From assembly GCA_038503075.1 (NCBI GenBank), contig JBCAML010000022.1:186001-250000 (forward strand): DNA of 64,000 bases, written 5' to 3'. The notes beneath the pieces are model-generated. The model saw only the letters and a program-made list of their open reading frames with translations. It did no database searches and was not told the origin of the DNA. Each line of letters starts with the position of its first letter. Position 1 is the first letter of the stretch. Below, piece after piece: positions 52,222 through 63,551 of this stretch. The stretch is from Gyromitra esculenta (Eukaryota > Ascomycota > Pezizomycetes > Pezizales > Discinaceae). The translations under genes were made by a program, and so were the position numbers.

Positions 52222-52348
52222 TACTCGTATTCATATGACGTTTTTAAAATGGGCCAGGCCCGCATATCATACAAACTGCCCTGAACCTACCTATTTTATA
52301 TGGGATACAGAGGTAGCCCGTTTTAAAAACGTCATGAGAATACGAGTA
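52222..52348. mobile_element. MITE-like element 2, 127 bp, TA ends
   Basis: Left arm 52222-52254 and right arm 52316-52348 match as inverted repeats at about 30 of 33 positions. The outer end is TACTCGTATTC and the inner part GACGTTTTTAAAA. Both ends carry TA. It lies 13 bp from element 1. The outer TACTCGT is shared with the element at 58560-58695, which suggests a related family. Confidence 0.75.
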
Positions 52349-55300
52349 GAGTAAACGTTATTCAGGACCGAACTCGCAAGGCAGGTCATCTAGGTTCCAT
52401 CTAATAGCTTTCAAGTTTAACTGCATGCGACTAATACTTGAGGCACCAGGAAACTGACCCAGTGTTAGTTTACTGATAAGATAGGCTCAGGTATCCTTTT
52501 AAACTGCGTGACATACGTGGACAGCCATTCGACATTGGGGAGGTGCACAAATCTGGCATCTCGAATGAGTAGCTTTGAAGCTACGCACGTATCTATGGGC
52601 ACAAGAATTACTCTTGCATAGATGTATCAATAACGTGAATCAGAAGTGAATTTTCTGAAACGGCGCAAGTCTCAATATTTGTGCGTTGTCCCTTGACAGC
52701 ACTCTAGGCATTTGTGAGTGGTCAACTTGCACTTACCGCACAAATAGTTCTGTCCCAAAATGTGGAGCTGCATTTATGTGTTCGTTTCTCGGAGACTCCC
52801 GATTTGCTGGACTGCATGTGTATTTAATTGAGGTGCTGTTTCATGATATTCTCTCTATCCTTCTCCAGGTTTCGCTAAGTCCTGGTGCTTCTGGGGTATA
52901 AGTAGCTATTGAGAACCCTAAACAAGGTAGGATAGCGCCCTTTCCTAACGAGTCCATCTAATAAATATCGCGGGTCAGGTCTTTTTAGGCCTACCTTTTA
53001 TCACTTTAGCGCGTGGGTGTTTATATGGGGAAGGACTGCAAGGCTTATCATTAAAGTCTGAACTTGCATGCGGCTGAGAATTAAGGTTTGTTTTGGGTTG
53101 CTGAGACAACGCTATTTCCCCCCCAGCCTTATATACACATCAGGCGGGTTGGTATCGTGGAAGAGAATCAAAAGTTATGATAAAAGAGGTGGTGGTGGTG
53201 GGAGTTTATTGTGCTATATGAGATCCCTTACAGATGGAGAGAGGAAACCCATAGATATAGCCTTAAAACACACGAGTAGGCTTACGCGTTTATCCCAAAA
53301 TCTGGGTCGGGTTGCGAGGTGGTGTGTCACTTCTAGTTACTGATTGGGCCAAGGGATGTTGGGTCTGATTGCAATGCTCGTTGCAACGGAAGCAAGTGAT
53401 ACTTTGTGATCAAGCATCACCAAGCCATCTGCCTTAATAACCCAGGATTCCAAGAACAGAGATTCATGATCTGCAACCAAATCTCGGAGACGAGATCCCG
53501 CAGATACGATACCCGGTTACAGAGGTCGATCTGGCTTCCCCTCTAGAAGCACATACCAATTCCGGGTCGCCGGTATGGTGGCAAATAAGGCTAAAGTTAT
53601 ATATAAAGTTGAAAATCGGACCGTGCACCTAGGATAAGCTGTACACATATAATGGGAAGGGTTTTCACCTAGGGCTTCGGAAGGAGCAGCGGAATCGTAG
53701 GTTGGCCAGAGTTAAATACGACGCTACTCATTTCAGGGGGAAAGCCTTTGATTTCATAACTCAAAATGAATCGGCTAAATCTTATCAATTTGCTTGAATT
53801 GTAGTTTCTAATCTTAGCAAGTATACGATTTTAATGGGCATTGAACGCGGGCGTTCCCGTATGTTAGATACGTACGCCGCATATCATAAACCTAGAAGTT
53901 ATCCCTTGAAAGAAAAAAATAGCAACGCGAAGAGTTTTATCCTAGAGAACTTATGGAACTAACCGAGTGACTTGCAATAAAAAAACCCCAAATTCGTGGA
54001 TGAAGTGGGATCGGAGAGCAAAGTGTTGGCTTCTGCATGATTTATTACGTGTCCTTTTTTTTCTTTTAGAGGAATATTCACCCCCAATCACGCATCCAAC
54101 CCTTTGCCAGCTCTTATTTCTGGTTTGCGCAACCTGGTGCTAGCTCCGCACACTCGCAGATTGCCATATAAATGCGCATTTTGTGGGGCCAAGTGATACA
54201 AAAGCCCACTTCATTGCTCCATCACTCGTTCTAGAGTTTGGGCTTCCCCGCCTTCGCTACCTTCCCTTCAACCCTGAATTTAGTGCTGTTCCTCCTATTC
54301 TCATACTCACTTAACACTATCATTTTGTGTATTTCTTTTCTTCCTGATAGGAATAACTAGTTCCTGTCAAGCTTTTTTTTGTCGCCTAACATTCAATTCT
54401 AGTTCTAGCATCTGCTGTCCCCTTCGTGTACATGTAGCTGTTAGTCACGCCCTTTACTTATTGTCGCCCCCGCTCTTGTTGCCTCTCCAAAAAATTACCA
54501 CTTACCTTATACACAACTTCATCTCTCCTTCTATCCCCTTCTCTATATTCTGCGGTGCTTCTACCCTACCTTGGCCTTATGCTTTACGCTCAGGTATTAA
54601 TCACGCCAACCTTCTCCATCGAATCGCTTATACCTGGATAGGATTTGACTATCATGAACAAGCTGAATGTGAGAAAATAGCCCCTCATTGTACAACAATA
54701 GAGTGATGTCCAAGGTTACTGAGCCCTTAAGTAATCTCAATTCTATTAGTAGCTTACCTCGGCCGTTCTAGGAGCTAAACACATCCGGAAAAAACCGTAG
54801 CCCAGCAGCTTCCTTAAACTTCTTGATGCGTCACTTATCGATAGTGTTTCGTATAACGCAAACAATAGCTACATTAAGATACCCTAAAACCAGTGCTTTG
54901 AACGCTAGAAAGGTCCTTCATGAGGCTTGTCGATAAACTAGGAAGGGGTTTGAGGATAAGGCCTGGAATTTGTAAACTGCGGTAAGTATACAATCAGCTA
55001 TTGTTTTTAGTGTTTAGGGGTGGATCTCTATCAACAGTAGAGAAGTGGGCAGAGGCATTGTACTTTGTGGTAGGTTGGATTTGGCTTTGGCTAACTCTGG
55101 GATGCTTGTTCTCTCCTATCGTTACACAGACGCCATGCACACCTTCAACTTTCTTGGAAACTTAACTTCAAAATAGGCAAAACCGCCACTAGTAAATTAA
55201 TCACTTACCCGTTCTCATTGCCTTGTTGTGGCATGAATGGATGGTTTTAACTAGCTAGGTTTGTTTTGAGTGCACTAATTGATAATTCACTACAAGAATT

Positions 55301-56066
55301 AGGATGGCCGCTTGGGAATTTAAGCTGCCACACGAGAGTGTCTTGGCATATCAGCTGGTTCTGAAGTCACGAGTCATTTTAAGAGGTTGGCGGCATGGCT
55401 TCGCACAAAGGTGGGTGACAGAGTGTGGGCTTAACAATGAACCTACGTCACGGTTACAAGCGTACTTGAGGTGGATTTAGAACCATCAAAGACTGTAGCT
55501 GCGTTAAATCCTTACCCCTACGGTTTTAATAGCACTAAAACCACTCATCAACCCATAAACTATAATGTAGCTGCGCTACTCTATAATACCCTCAGCTTCG
55601 GGTTTCCACGACGCATCTGATCATAATTCTTTAGATCTAGGTATGCGGCAATTAAACAGCTAGAGAAGTATCATAACCTAGGCTTAGCTCCGACATACTT
55701 GTAAAAAGGAAAATGTTAAGTACATGGTATCAAGCTCTGAATTTGGGGGGAAAAAAGCCCAAGAATCTCTACCTCGCTGTCTGCCTCACAGATATATACT
55801 AGAGAATGTCTGAGATTACACGCCATAACCCCCCGTACCCTTGAAACCAGGGAAGCGCAAAAATAAAAGAAGCAGAGCCAAGCCAGATAAGTTCCTATTT
55901 ACCCCTTCTAAAAAAAAAACAGAAAAATTAAACACTGCTGCCAGTATAATTCTATGTATCTATCGTAATCTTCGCCTTTTATTTTGTGGGGACAATGCTC
56001 ATTAGAAGCTATCAAGGTTGTCAGCGATATTAGGCAAAACAAATTCAAATTTTCGAAGGGGACTAA

Positions 56067-56997
56067 TCATACCTTCGCCTGCTTTGGCTCAATCATCAAT
56101 GCGCTCGCCTCTACAAGTATAACCGGGTCTTTCCCTCCTTCTGGAAGCGTCTCGATGTGTCCCTCAACCCACGCTTTCCTTCCCTCAACCTTAACCGTTC
56201 TTGCCCTCAACACAAAATAGTTTCCAGCAGGACTCGGGGCACGGTAGTTGACAGTTAGATTTGCTGTCATCGCGATTTTATTTGGCAGTGCGGGGAAGCA
56301 ACATCTTGCTAATCCTTCGTCTAATAACGTCGCTAATAACCCACCATGGACAATTCCGGGATGTCCACAGAGATCCTCACCCAAGTACTGTATCGTGACG
56401 TACGACTTCCCATCTTCTTCAGACCATGCATACGGGGGAACAACGATCCTACCGGGCCCTGCGAGGGCACCGGACGTGAGAGACGAAGAACTATAGGACT
56501 TGTTGACTTTTAGAGAAGGGCGAGATTCGGTGAATGCAGGGTCTGCGCGGAGGGAGAGTGTTAAGGGATGGCTATTGATCTTGGCCTCAATCTCTTGTTG
56601 CTGTGGGTCGGTAGGTGTGAAGGCCGTTCGCGTTTCCTCATCGGTAAGGACTATATAGTCTTGGGTTGCCATTATGATCGGGATGGTAGTCACTATGGAT
56701 ATCAAAATGCCAGAGAGGAGCCAAGTGCGGGGGCGGAAATAGAGGTAGTCTTCGATGCCTTGTGAAGTTCTTCGGTCTGCGCGGAGCTCGGATTAAATTA
56801 GTGGGGGTTCTTTACCGAGACGCGGGGAAAATAAGAGGCTGATTACAGAAGCTTTCTTTAAGGGTAGCCGTCGAGGAAAACTTGACAAAACTTGACAAGT
56901 TGGGATTGAACGTTACCGGTCGAGGGGAGAGTATTGAGATGGATTTCAAGGCTCTGAATGCTGGGGCTGCAGTCCGCAGCCTAGCAGATATAAACAT
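56067..56997 (-). CDS. HotDog-fold acyl-CoA thioesterase, probably mitochondrial
   Basis: Minus-strand exons are 56997-56816 and 56769-56067, giving 294 residues. The 4HBT/HotDog signature GHPGIVHGGLLATLLDEGLARC lies at about residues 196-214, followed by the strand NLTVNYRAPSPAGNYFVLRA and a C-terminal WVEGHIETL strand. The fold and motif point to hydrolysis of acyl-CoA thioesters; the substrate cannot be read from sequence. Exon 1 starts MFISARLRTAAPAFRALKS, a basic presequence. A hydrophobic helix follows at about residues 72-95 (TWLLSGILISIVTTIPIIMA), suggesting an inner-membrane anchor. The 46-nt intron (donor GTAAAG) needs an AAG acceptor at 56770; the CAG at 56777 would shift the frame. 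A one-exon model from ATG 56672 would lose the presequence and helix, so I prefer the two-exon model. Confidence 0.82.
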
Positions 56998-58559
56998 CTC
57001 CGAACGAACTAGAGCTAACAAAAATGATAATCCAAGGAGCTGGGTATAGGACTAGCCGCGCTTCGGAGCGACGTAGTTACTCGCCGAGACGGATTTTCTT
57101 TTGGTCCGCCGGAGGGTTGTCCCCGTGAGGCCGGCCTTATTCCTTGGATGATGATTAACCTCCACGTCTATATTAAATCCTGTAGGCCTGCGTCTCGCCA
57201 ATCTTCGACTTTTACTCCGGAGATGGTTCCTGAGATGGCAGGGTTTGCGAGCTGATAATGATAGATCTGCCTCGATAGCTATTTTTTAGATGTCTCTATG
57301 CGAGTTCCCGTTGACCGAGGTCGTTGGGGCGCTGAGGTGTTCAAGATACCTCGGTAAAAACCCTGGCACGCAAAGTTTATCGTAATGGACTTACCCTATT
57401 GGGATTTTCCGGAGAAGCTCTTTTTCTTGTCAGTGGGAGAGTGTCGCGTAAAGTTTTCCTAGGCATCACGTACCTCGGATCTGAAGCAGTCATTGATATC
57501 TCTGGGATCTTAGGTGTTTTACGATCGTAAGTTATATGTAGATGAAACATTTAGAGACCAGGGAAATCAATACCGTATGCAGCGAAGTGCTGGTATCGTG
57601 TCCATCTACCATACGCGATCCTCAGAGCTCGACAATTGCTAAGATGGCCTCGGAATTTCTCAGGTTGATCAGTCATGCGCTCAATTATCCAAGGCCTAAT
57701 GACCACGACTTCATGGAAAACTGTGGGTAGGTCCAAGCAGTCGCTGGTTCGCCCCATTCCGAGACGCTGTTGTCTTAGCACAAGCCGAGTTTCGCGGATA
57801 GCAGGTGCAGAAAAATCTTGAGCTGACTTAGGTAAGATTCTAGAACCTCTTTATAAAGTACGAGGCAAGTTCCGACAGGGATTTTGAACCGAGAAACACG
57901 GGGGTCTCCGCTCCCCATCCAAAGACCGGCGGATGAGGAAACAGAGTCTGCTTTCATGCGTTTTACTTTAGATCCGACTGCAATACATCCTGGGCCCATA
58001 TACCCCTTTCATGGTCTTTTAGCCCTTCGTGGCCAACGTTATGACCTCTGCGGCTCACAGCGCCTGAGTAGAATATCAACCATACGTGCACCTCCCGATG
58101 AGAATTTAATTGGTGGGAATTTCTGCGCCTATAGAACGTGGTCTTCAGTTTTTGGTGGTAAGGCGCAGTCAGATCGCGTGCGTATATCATATTTATAGAC
58201 CGAATTACGGCCGACGCCAATGCGTATATGATACCTAGCTCGAGGCAAAAACTTCCTCGCCATTCATCGCCATGGGTGTCAAGCTGCTGTATCTGGTATT
58301 TCATACAGAGCTGGGATCCATGAAGCAACTTGCCGGAGAGTGCTCCGAGAATTTGGCAGGTCCTATATAAGCTCCTCGCCTAGGTACGTGCCATATTTGT
58401 ACTCTAGCTAGGTATTCTTGATGCAAGGCATATGCCATCGGATACTATCCGCTGCCAATTTTTTTTTTGTGGCTATGGCACCCGTGTTAGGGTCTTGATT
58501 GTATTGGTTATACTTTATGTGGGATTTATTACTAGGTAGGTCTAATGATGGAATGCTTG

Positions 58560-58695
58560 TACTTGTGCTCTAGCACAAGTACCTGAAAACAAGGGTAAGG
58601 CTTTGGCCAACCAGATTTGAAGTGCTGCTGCGGGACGAATTAAAAAACTTTGCCACCAAAAGGCATTTTTAGGTACTTATGCTAGAGCACGAGTA
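58560..58695. mobile_element. MITE-like element 3, 136 bp, TA ends
   Basis: Left arm 58560-58589 and right arm 58666-58695 are inverted repeats matching at 27 of 30 positions; all three differences are transitions. Outer sequence is TACTYGTGCTCTAGCA. The left arm is itself a near-perfect 24-bp palindrome (GTACTTGTGCT / AGCACAAGTAC, from 58559). TA is present at both ends. It has no coding capacity. Confidence 0.75.
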
Positions 58696-61600
58696 TAATC
58701 TTAGAAATATGGGTAAATGTCAATCTGCTTTACTTTATGCAATTAACTTAAGTCAGCGCCTCTGTTATTTTCGTACGTATATTGGCATATAGTTTACCTT
58801 AATATGTAGGGCACAGCTCTCCAGCATAGGAACACAAATAGAACGTTGATCGAGAGGAGGGCGCTTTATTTTGGGGAAGGGAATTATCGAAAGTGTTATC
58901 TCAGCATGGGGTCCGGATGCCTGAGTGAATGTTCCGGATTAGCTAAGGACGGAGTACTAGTAAGAAGGTGAAGAGATGTATTACAGTGTTAGAGCTTCGT
59001 GCTTCCTCCTCGTTAATTCAACTTACGTATACGTATGGTGCGACTTACGTGTGGTGCGACTCAGGCGTCCCCATATATGCAGCAAATGCTGGGTCTACTT
59101 GAGATAGAATATAATATGTAGTAAGTCTTTTTTTAGAGAGTACGTATCTGTCCTTTCAGCAGAGCTATTTGAGTGGCATTGGGGCTTTGAGCTGTCTTAC
59201 CGATAGCCCTTTGATTAGCTCAAAAGGCTTCTAGAACTTAACTTCGTCAATTCATATTGAATCACTGGTGATCACTCGATATTGTATTCAACGGGAGCTG
59301 GAATTTTGGGCCCAGAAATGTAGATTAGGGATGGAGGTGAGAGAATAAAACATGCGTATTTGGCAGAAATCAACAGAGTTTTTGTCTTAGCATGGCTTGC
59401 TAGTTTTGGTGGGTTTCTTAACTGCGTCGGTTATGGCTCTTAAGTTTCTGGGACGTCGGTAACTACTCCTGAGTGCTCAAAAGCTGTTTTACCTGTGTTT
59501 TGTAGAGTCGCCGAAATGGAGAGGGTTGAGGGAAGGTAGGACACGCTTTCTAAGAAGGTTTTTTTAAGGGTTGGGCCCGCTGATATCGCTGTAGCGTAGC
59601 ATTACGTGACATTGTCTTTGATCGACATGGTGAAGCTGTAAGATGGGATGTACTGTATTGCGACTGTGGTCTAGGATTTTAAGGGTTCATGGGGAGCTCC
59701 AGGCCCGCAACTAATAAATTATGTAACTAGATATGTTTAATCATCTAGTTGGTCAAATGTCGTGTATTTGTTGTATGCAGGACATTAGAAAGCAAGATAG
59801 AATTCAGAAGTTGTAGTATTTTTTTTATTCTATTTGTTAATTACTTGCTCATTTTACTTTCATTCTAGCTATAGTCTGTACTGGCTTGGGTGGTGTTTTT
59901 CTCTTATCTTCCGCCATACAAGCATTCATCGAAACTTATATATCAGAGAAATCTATCCCACGCAATTCACTCGAACTTATCGATTAGCTGCGAAAATTAT
60001 GCAGCAACAACTAGTCCTATTCTCCAGAAGCATAACGATACTTATCAAAGATTTAAACTCTCACTTGACTCGTGTAAACCGTGGCTTTCGAGGCCGCGCA
60101 AACAGGGAGGATCAGCAGAAGTTGATCTAGCGGGTAATCTTGCTGATGGCTGAAGCTGAAGCTACTTTTCTGGAAAAAGAGTTGATCGCCGGATAGCATC
60201 GGGGACTGGATGGGATAATTACTGAAGAGTTAAAGAAAACGTCTCGCTTATTACAGAAGCAGTGGACATGTAAGTGTTGATATAGCGGTGCAGATGGAGA
60301 GAGTGAAGCATAGAGTTTAAGAGCTTTCAACAAATTCGAGGGGGCTCAAGATCGTGGACTGGGCCTTTCAATTTTTTCAAAAATTTATGACTGGCAATCA
60401 TGAGACATAGGGCTTTGGTGGAGGATTTTGGTAAATGTTTCTGTTTTTTTAGTCTTTCGCACTATAGCTATCTTTATCTTATCGAGTTTTTATTTTTTGG
60501 GTTTCTCTTTTCTTGCATCCTCTCGGCGTTTCTTGTTATCTTCTACAACGCTTATAGCTTAGGGAACTTTATAGCTTTGACTGTGTTCTGACTTTCAGAA
60601 CGAAAAGCCTGGAGCTTGAATGGGGTCTTAAGCTTTCCTGGATATTCTCGTTTATCCCTTTTTTTTTTCATCCTTGCGTACTACTAACCACCAACATACT
60701 GCATACTTCTCGGTGACTTTTGAACTACGAAAGTATGAGGAATCAACCGCATAGCTATAGTTGAGTTAAACGCGGAATCGTTTATCCTGCTAATTATAAG
60801 TTAATCACAATCTCTCACTAGGATTTTAGAAATAAGGAAGCACATATAACCCTAGCCCTCTCTATTTAGGAGAGGGCCTGGAATAACAATGCAGCATCCT
60901 GGCAATATAGTTCTTTTTATTCGTTATCGAGAATGTTCAGGACATGATAATAATCCAAGTTGCGGGTCGCTACTAGAGCCATGGCCATCATTTAATTGCT
61001 TAGTAGCACTTTGAGGTTATCTTAAATAGATGGTTTGTAATGAAACCAAGGGTGGCTATAAAATCAATCCTCAGCGATTAACATTCTCTAGAATTCTAAA
61101 TGGTATTTGAGGATCTTCTGTATCAAATGGAGTTTCCGTCAAGGCTGGGTTAGGAAACTCGTGATAAACACTAGTTTTTGTCGGGTTTATCCGGGATGGG
61201 TATTATTCTGACTAAGCAGAGAAACTTGATTCAAATACTCAATTACTACTTACTGCCTAATGACTTGAAGACTCATGCCTTAGGAAATATCTATTACGAA
61301 ATGATGGCCAAGGGTGACTCTATTTCACTTCTTAGGCGTGCACGTGTATGGATCCGGATATACCGGTTGCTTTTCACACATTGCGAACGATAACATATGA
61401 TGCAATTGCGCAATGGCTGGGCAGGCTTGAGCAATACAAGGTATTAAAATAATGAAAGTTCTGAGGAATTTATAAAGACAGAAGGATGGTTATAGTTGTT
61501 AAGCCTTATTCGCGTTGCCCCAAAATGTAAGGCTTTATCAGTCAGTAATATATTGTCAGTCTCCGGAGCAAGACGTACCGCAGCGCACCCGATAATTCCG

Positions 61601-61855
61601 CAGCTTATGTATGACATTGACACATTGGCAGGCTATTATTTCGAGTCCTAATATTTACTTCTTGTTTCTCTAACTGGCTGCCCAACAAAAAACCCTGCCT
61701 CACAAAGCTAAACATGATTTCTCACTCAGGTACATGCCCGCTAACCCTAACCCTATATTGCATGTGGGAGGTTAGCCTTAGGTAAACGCGCATCATAACG
61801 CATGCCCTGAGGCTTGAAAGTCCGTAGAAAATTCTACCACGCGTAGTTTAAACAC

Positions 61856-61863
61856 TATATAAA
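61856..61863 (+). promoter_or_regulatory. TATA-box-like sequence
   Basis: TATATAAA lies about 190 bp upstream of the first ATG (62053) of the small coding region to its right. A transcript started about 30 bp downstream would have 62053 as its first ATG, which supports that start choice. The assignment rests on sequence match only. Confidence 0.3.
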
Positions 61864-62052
61864 CAGGACATGGACCCTTTTCGTCTGGGAGATCCTCATC
61901 ACATCACGACGTAAGTTCTGCAACGACTCCAACTTTCGAGCCAACTATTGGGTTTAGGGAGTTTTTAAGATACATCTCTGCGTCTTGAAAATTTTGACAT
62001 AGAAACTACGAAGCTAGAAATTTCTTTCCGGCGTACTGAAAATAAAGCACAA

Positions 62053-62343
62053 ATGCAGCGGAATACTACGAACCCTCTCGGTAGCGGCATTGAAGCAATA
62101 AAACTCCAAGTGGATGCTCATATCATTCGTGTGGAGAGTGGTTATCGAACCCAAGATGATTACGACTCTCAGCGCTCCCTCAGCGAGCAAGTTCAATCAC
62201 TCAAGTTCGAAGTTGAAGCAGCTCGGGGTGAGCAGCCAATGGATGTTGAAATCTTGCGGGCGGTAAGGAAGATAGAAATTAATCTCATGAAGACGGGTGA
62301 GATTTTGTACTTGAGGGTTCCGTCCGAGTTGAGCCTGGATTAA
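62053..62343 (+). CDS. Small uncharacterised charged protein, 96 aa
   Basis: The frame runs from ATG 62053 to TAA 62341-62343. Composition is coding-like: charged and helical, with heptad-like segments (LSEQVQSLKFEVEAARGEQ, then EILRAVRKIEINLM). The same frame stays open upstream to 61969 and there reads LRLENFDIETTKLEISFRR, which also looks coding. A further ATG at 61870 followed by a GTAAGT donor at 61911 could be a first exon, but no AG acceptor joins it in frame. The 5' end is therefore uncertain, and the locus could be a decayed or misread gene. The family is not recognised. Confidence 0.4.
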   Translation: MQRNTTNPLGSGIEAIKLQVDAHIIRVESGYRTQDDYDSQRSLSEQVQSLKFEVEAARGEQPMDVEILRAVRKIEINLMKTGEILYLRVPSELSLD

Positions 62344-63130
62344 GAACGTATGGAAAAAGATAGCATGGATGGTCGCGGGAGGGTGGTGATACTTGGGTAT
62401 TGGAGAGAAGGGGCTTTTGATTGGCGAGAAAAATTCTTAGATTGGTTATTGGTATGGGTTTCGGGCTTTAGAAATGGTTTGGTGCATAAGGTGGTTTTTG
62501 GGACTTGGTAGATTGTGTTACTTGATTTACGCGCATGTTTGGGAGTTATTCGGCGCAGAACTTAGACCTAATTGATACCTAATACAAAACTATGATTCAT
62601 AATTGATATTTTGGTGGGCTTATGTCGTTCTTCGTATTATGCAAAGCCCCACTGTAGTCGAGTGCGTACTATCATGAATTAGAGATTTTCACCCAAATCA
62701 ACCTTGGGATATTGTCTCCATATTCCAGACTAGGTGGATACACTCTCTAGCACCTCCGAAATCTTGACACTCTGGGTTCTTGGCAATTCCATGTCGAGGC
62801 CTTAAGATCTGGTCTCAAAATCTATGTTGAAATACGTTAGCAGCCAGCGTCTATATATCGGTCGGCAAAATCTCAGTAGAACATAATAGAGGCATATGTC
62901 ATTTCAGATTTAGCAATTGTGATGAGAATACCATTTACCAGTAGCATTGATGTCTGGGTGCTTAGCTGAAGGCTACATACATGTACATAGGTTCATCGTG
63001 TGAGACTGGATTTCTCGGAGGCTCAACAAATTCTGGCATAGACGACAAGCAGTGGTCCCTGATTAGATAAGGTTAGACTTTTAGATAAAAAACTGGAGTT
63101 TCTCTTACAAATTGATTGGGTCCGTTTCAT

Positions 63131-63271
63131 GCTAAGCGCAGGTCGCTTCCCCTAAGTGCAGGTGTTTCCGCGAGTTGTTTCTGAAAGTGCGACTTGATCC
63201 CGTTCCGAATCCCCTAAGTGCAGTTGTTCCCGAATATTGTCAACGGCAACCCCTAAGTGCAATTGCTCCCG
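63131..63271 (+). promoter_or_regulatory. Repeated CCCCTAAGTGCA motif upstream of PUT2
   Basis: The 12-mer CCCCTAAGTGCA occurs exactly at 63149 and 63211, and as CCCCTAAGTGCA at 63250; each is followed by a related tail (GGTGTTTCCG, GTTGTTCCCG, ATTGCTCCCG). A weaker copy (GCTAAGCGCAGGT) starts at 63131. The copies are irregularly spaced (62 and 39 bp) and sit about 300 to 420 bp before the PUT2 ATG. A CCG-N11-CGG pair, of the kind bound by zinc-cluster factors, spans 63230-63246. The regulatory role is inferred from position and repetition only. Confidence 0.4.
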
Positions 63272-63519
63272 AAACTTGTTGACAACGCCGGCGAGCCGTC
63301 ATTAGCCGTAGCACCCCGCGCTGCTGCAGACAACCCCACGAAGTCGATGGGCAGCTGCTCACGATCTTCGATTCATCTCGCCTTCCCTCTGAAACACTCT
63401 CGCGTGACAGCTAGTGGCAATCTTTCTTTTGTTTTCTCCGCACGGGTGGATTGGGTGGTCGTACGCGTGCTGATTTCCCCTCATAGCTTTCGTAGCTCCT
63501 ATACTTACCTACATGTACC

Positions 63520-63527
63520 TATATAAG
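63520..63527 (+). promoter_or_regulatory. TATA-box-like sequence before PUT2
   Basis: TATATAAG ends 24 bp before the first PUT2 ATG (63552). If it sets the transcription start in the usual way, some transcripts would begin at or beyond that ATG, so the internal ATG at 63678 may also be used. Confidence 0.35.
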
Positions 63528-63551
63528 CTCCCAACCCCGCCATCCGTAACG

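Larger units (their letters stand above)
49043..56066. other. Long gene-poor spacer with MITE-like elements
   Basis: About 7 kb without a supportable gene. It contains two adjacent inverted-repeat elements (52013-52208 and 52222-52348) and TACATGTA copies at 49356, 50516 and 54429. A tRNA-like A-box string near 50339-50360 has no B box. The PMC1 promoter lies at its left end. Confidence 0.45.
56998..61968. other. Long gene-poor spacer with one MITE-like element
   Basis: About 5 kb without a supportable gene. It includes the inverted-repeat element at 58560-58695 and a short telomere-like run (two and a half CTAACC units) near 61740-61755. Open frames of 60 to 120 codons are isolated, show no motifs and mostly lack proper ATGs. 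Confidence 0.45.
1919..63517. repeat. Dispersed 8-bp palindrome TACATGTA (23 copies found by eye)
   Basis: Exact copies start at 1919, 3719, 5348, 14952, 18276, 20923, 22301, 22307, 30395, 30409, 31058, 31395, 32956, 33217, 33527, 33608, 33614, 34411, 49356, 50516, 54429, 62978 and 63510. All lie outside the called exons. About one copy would be expected in 64 kb of random sequence. Several are extended to CTACATGTAG or overlap in pairs (22301/22307, 33608/33614). Counting was manual, so a few may have been missed. Confidence 0.8.
62344..63551. other. Spacer and PUT2 upstream region
   Basis: No gene is supported. It contains TACATGTA copies at 62978 and 63510, the tandem CCCCTAAGTGCA motifs at 63149-63261, and a TATATAAG box at 63520-63527 directly before the PUT2 start. 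Confidence 0.45.

Noticed and set aside
61178..61393. Frame of about 65 codons after its first ATG.
   Set aside because: No motif, no supporting splice or promoter signals; length is within chance expectation.
61740..61755. Telomere-like CTAACC run (two and a half units).
   Set aside because: Too short to indicate a telomere or an interstitial telomeric array; similar single units occur elsewhere.
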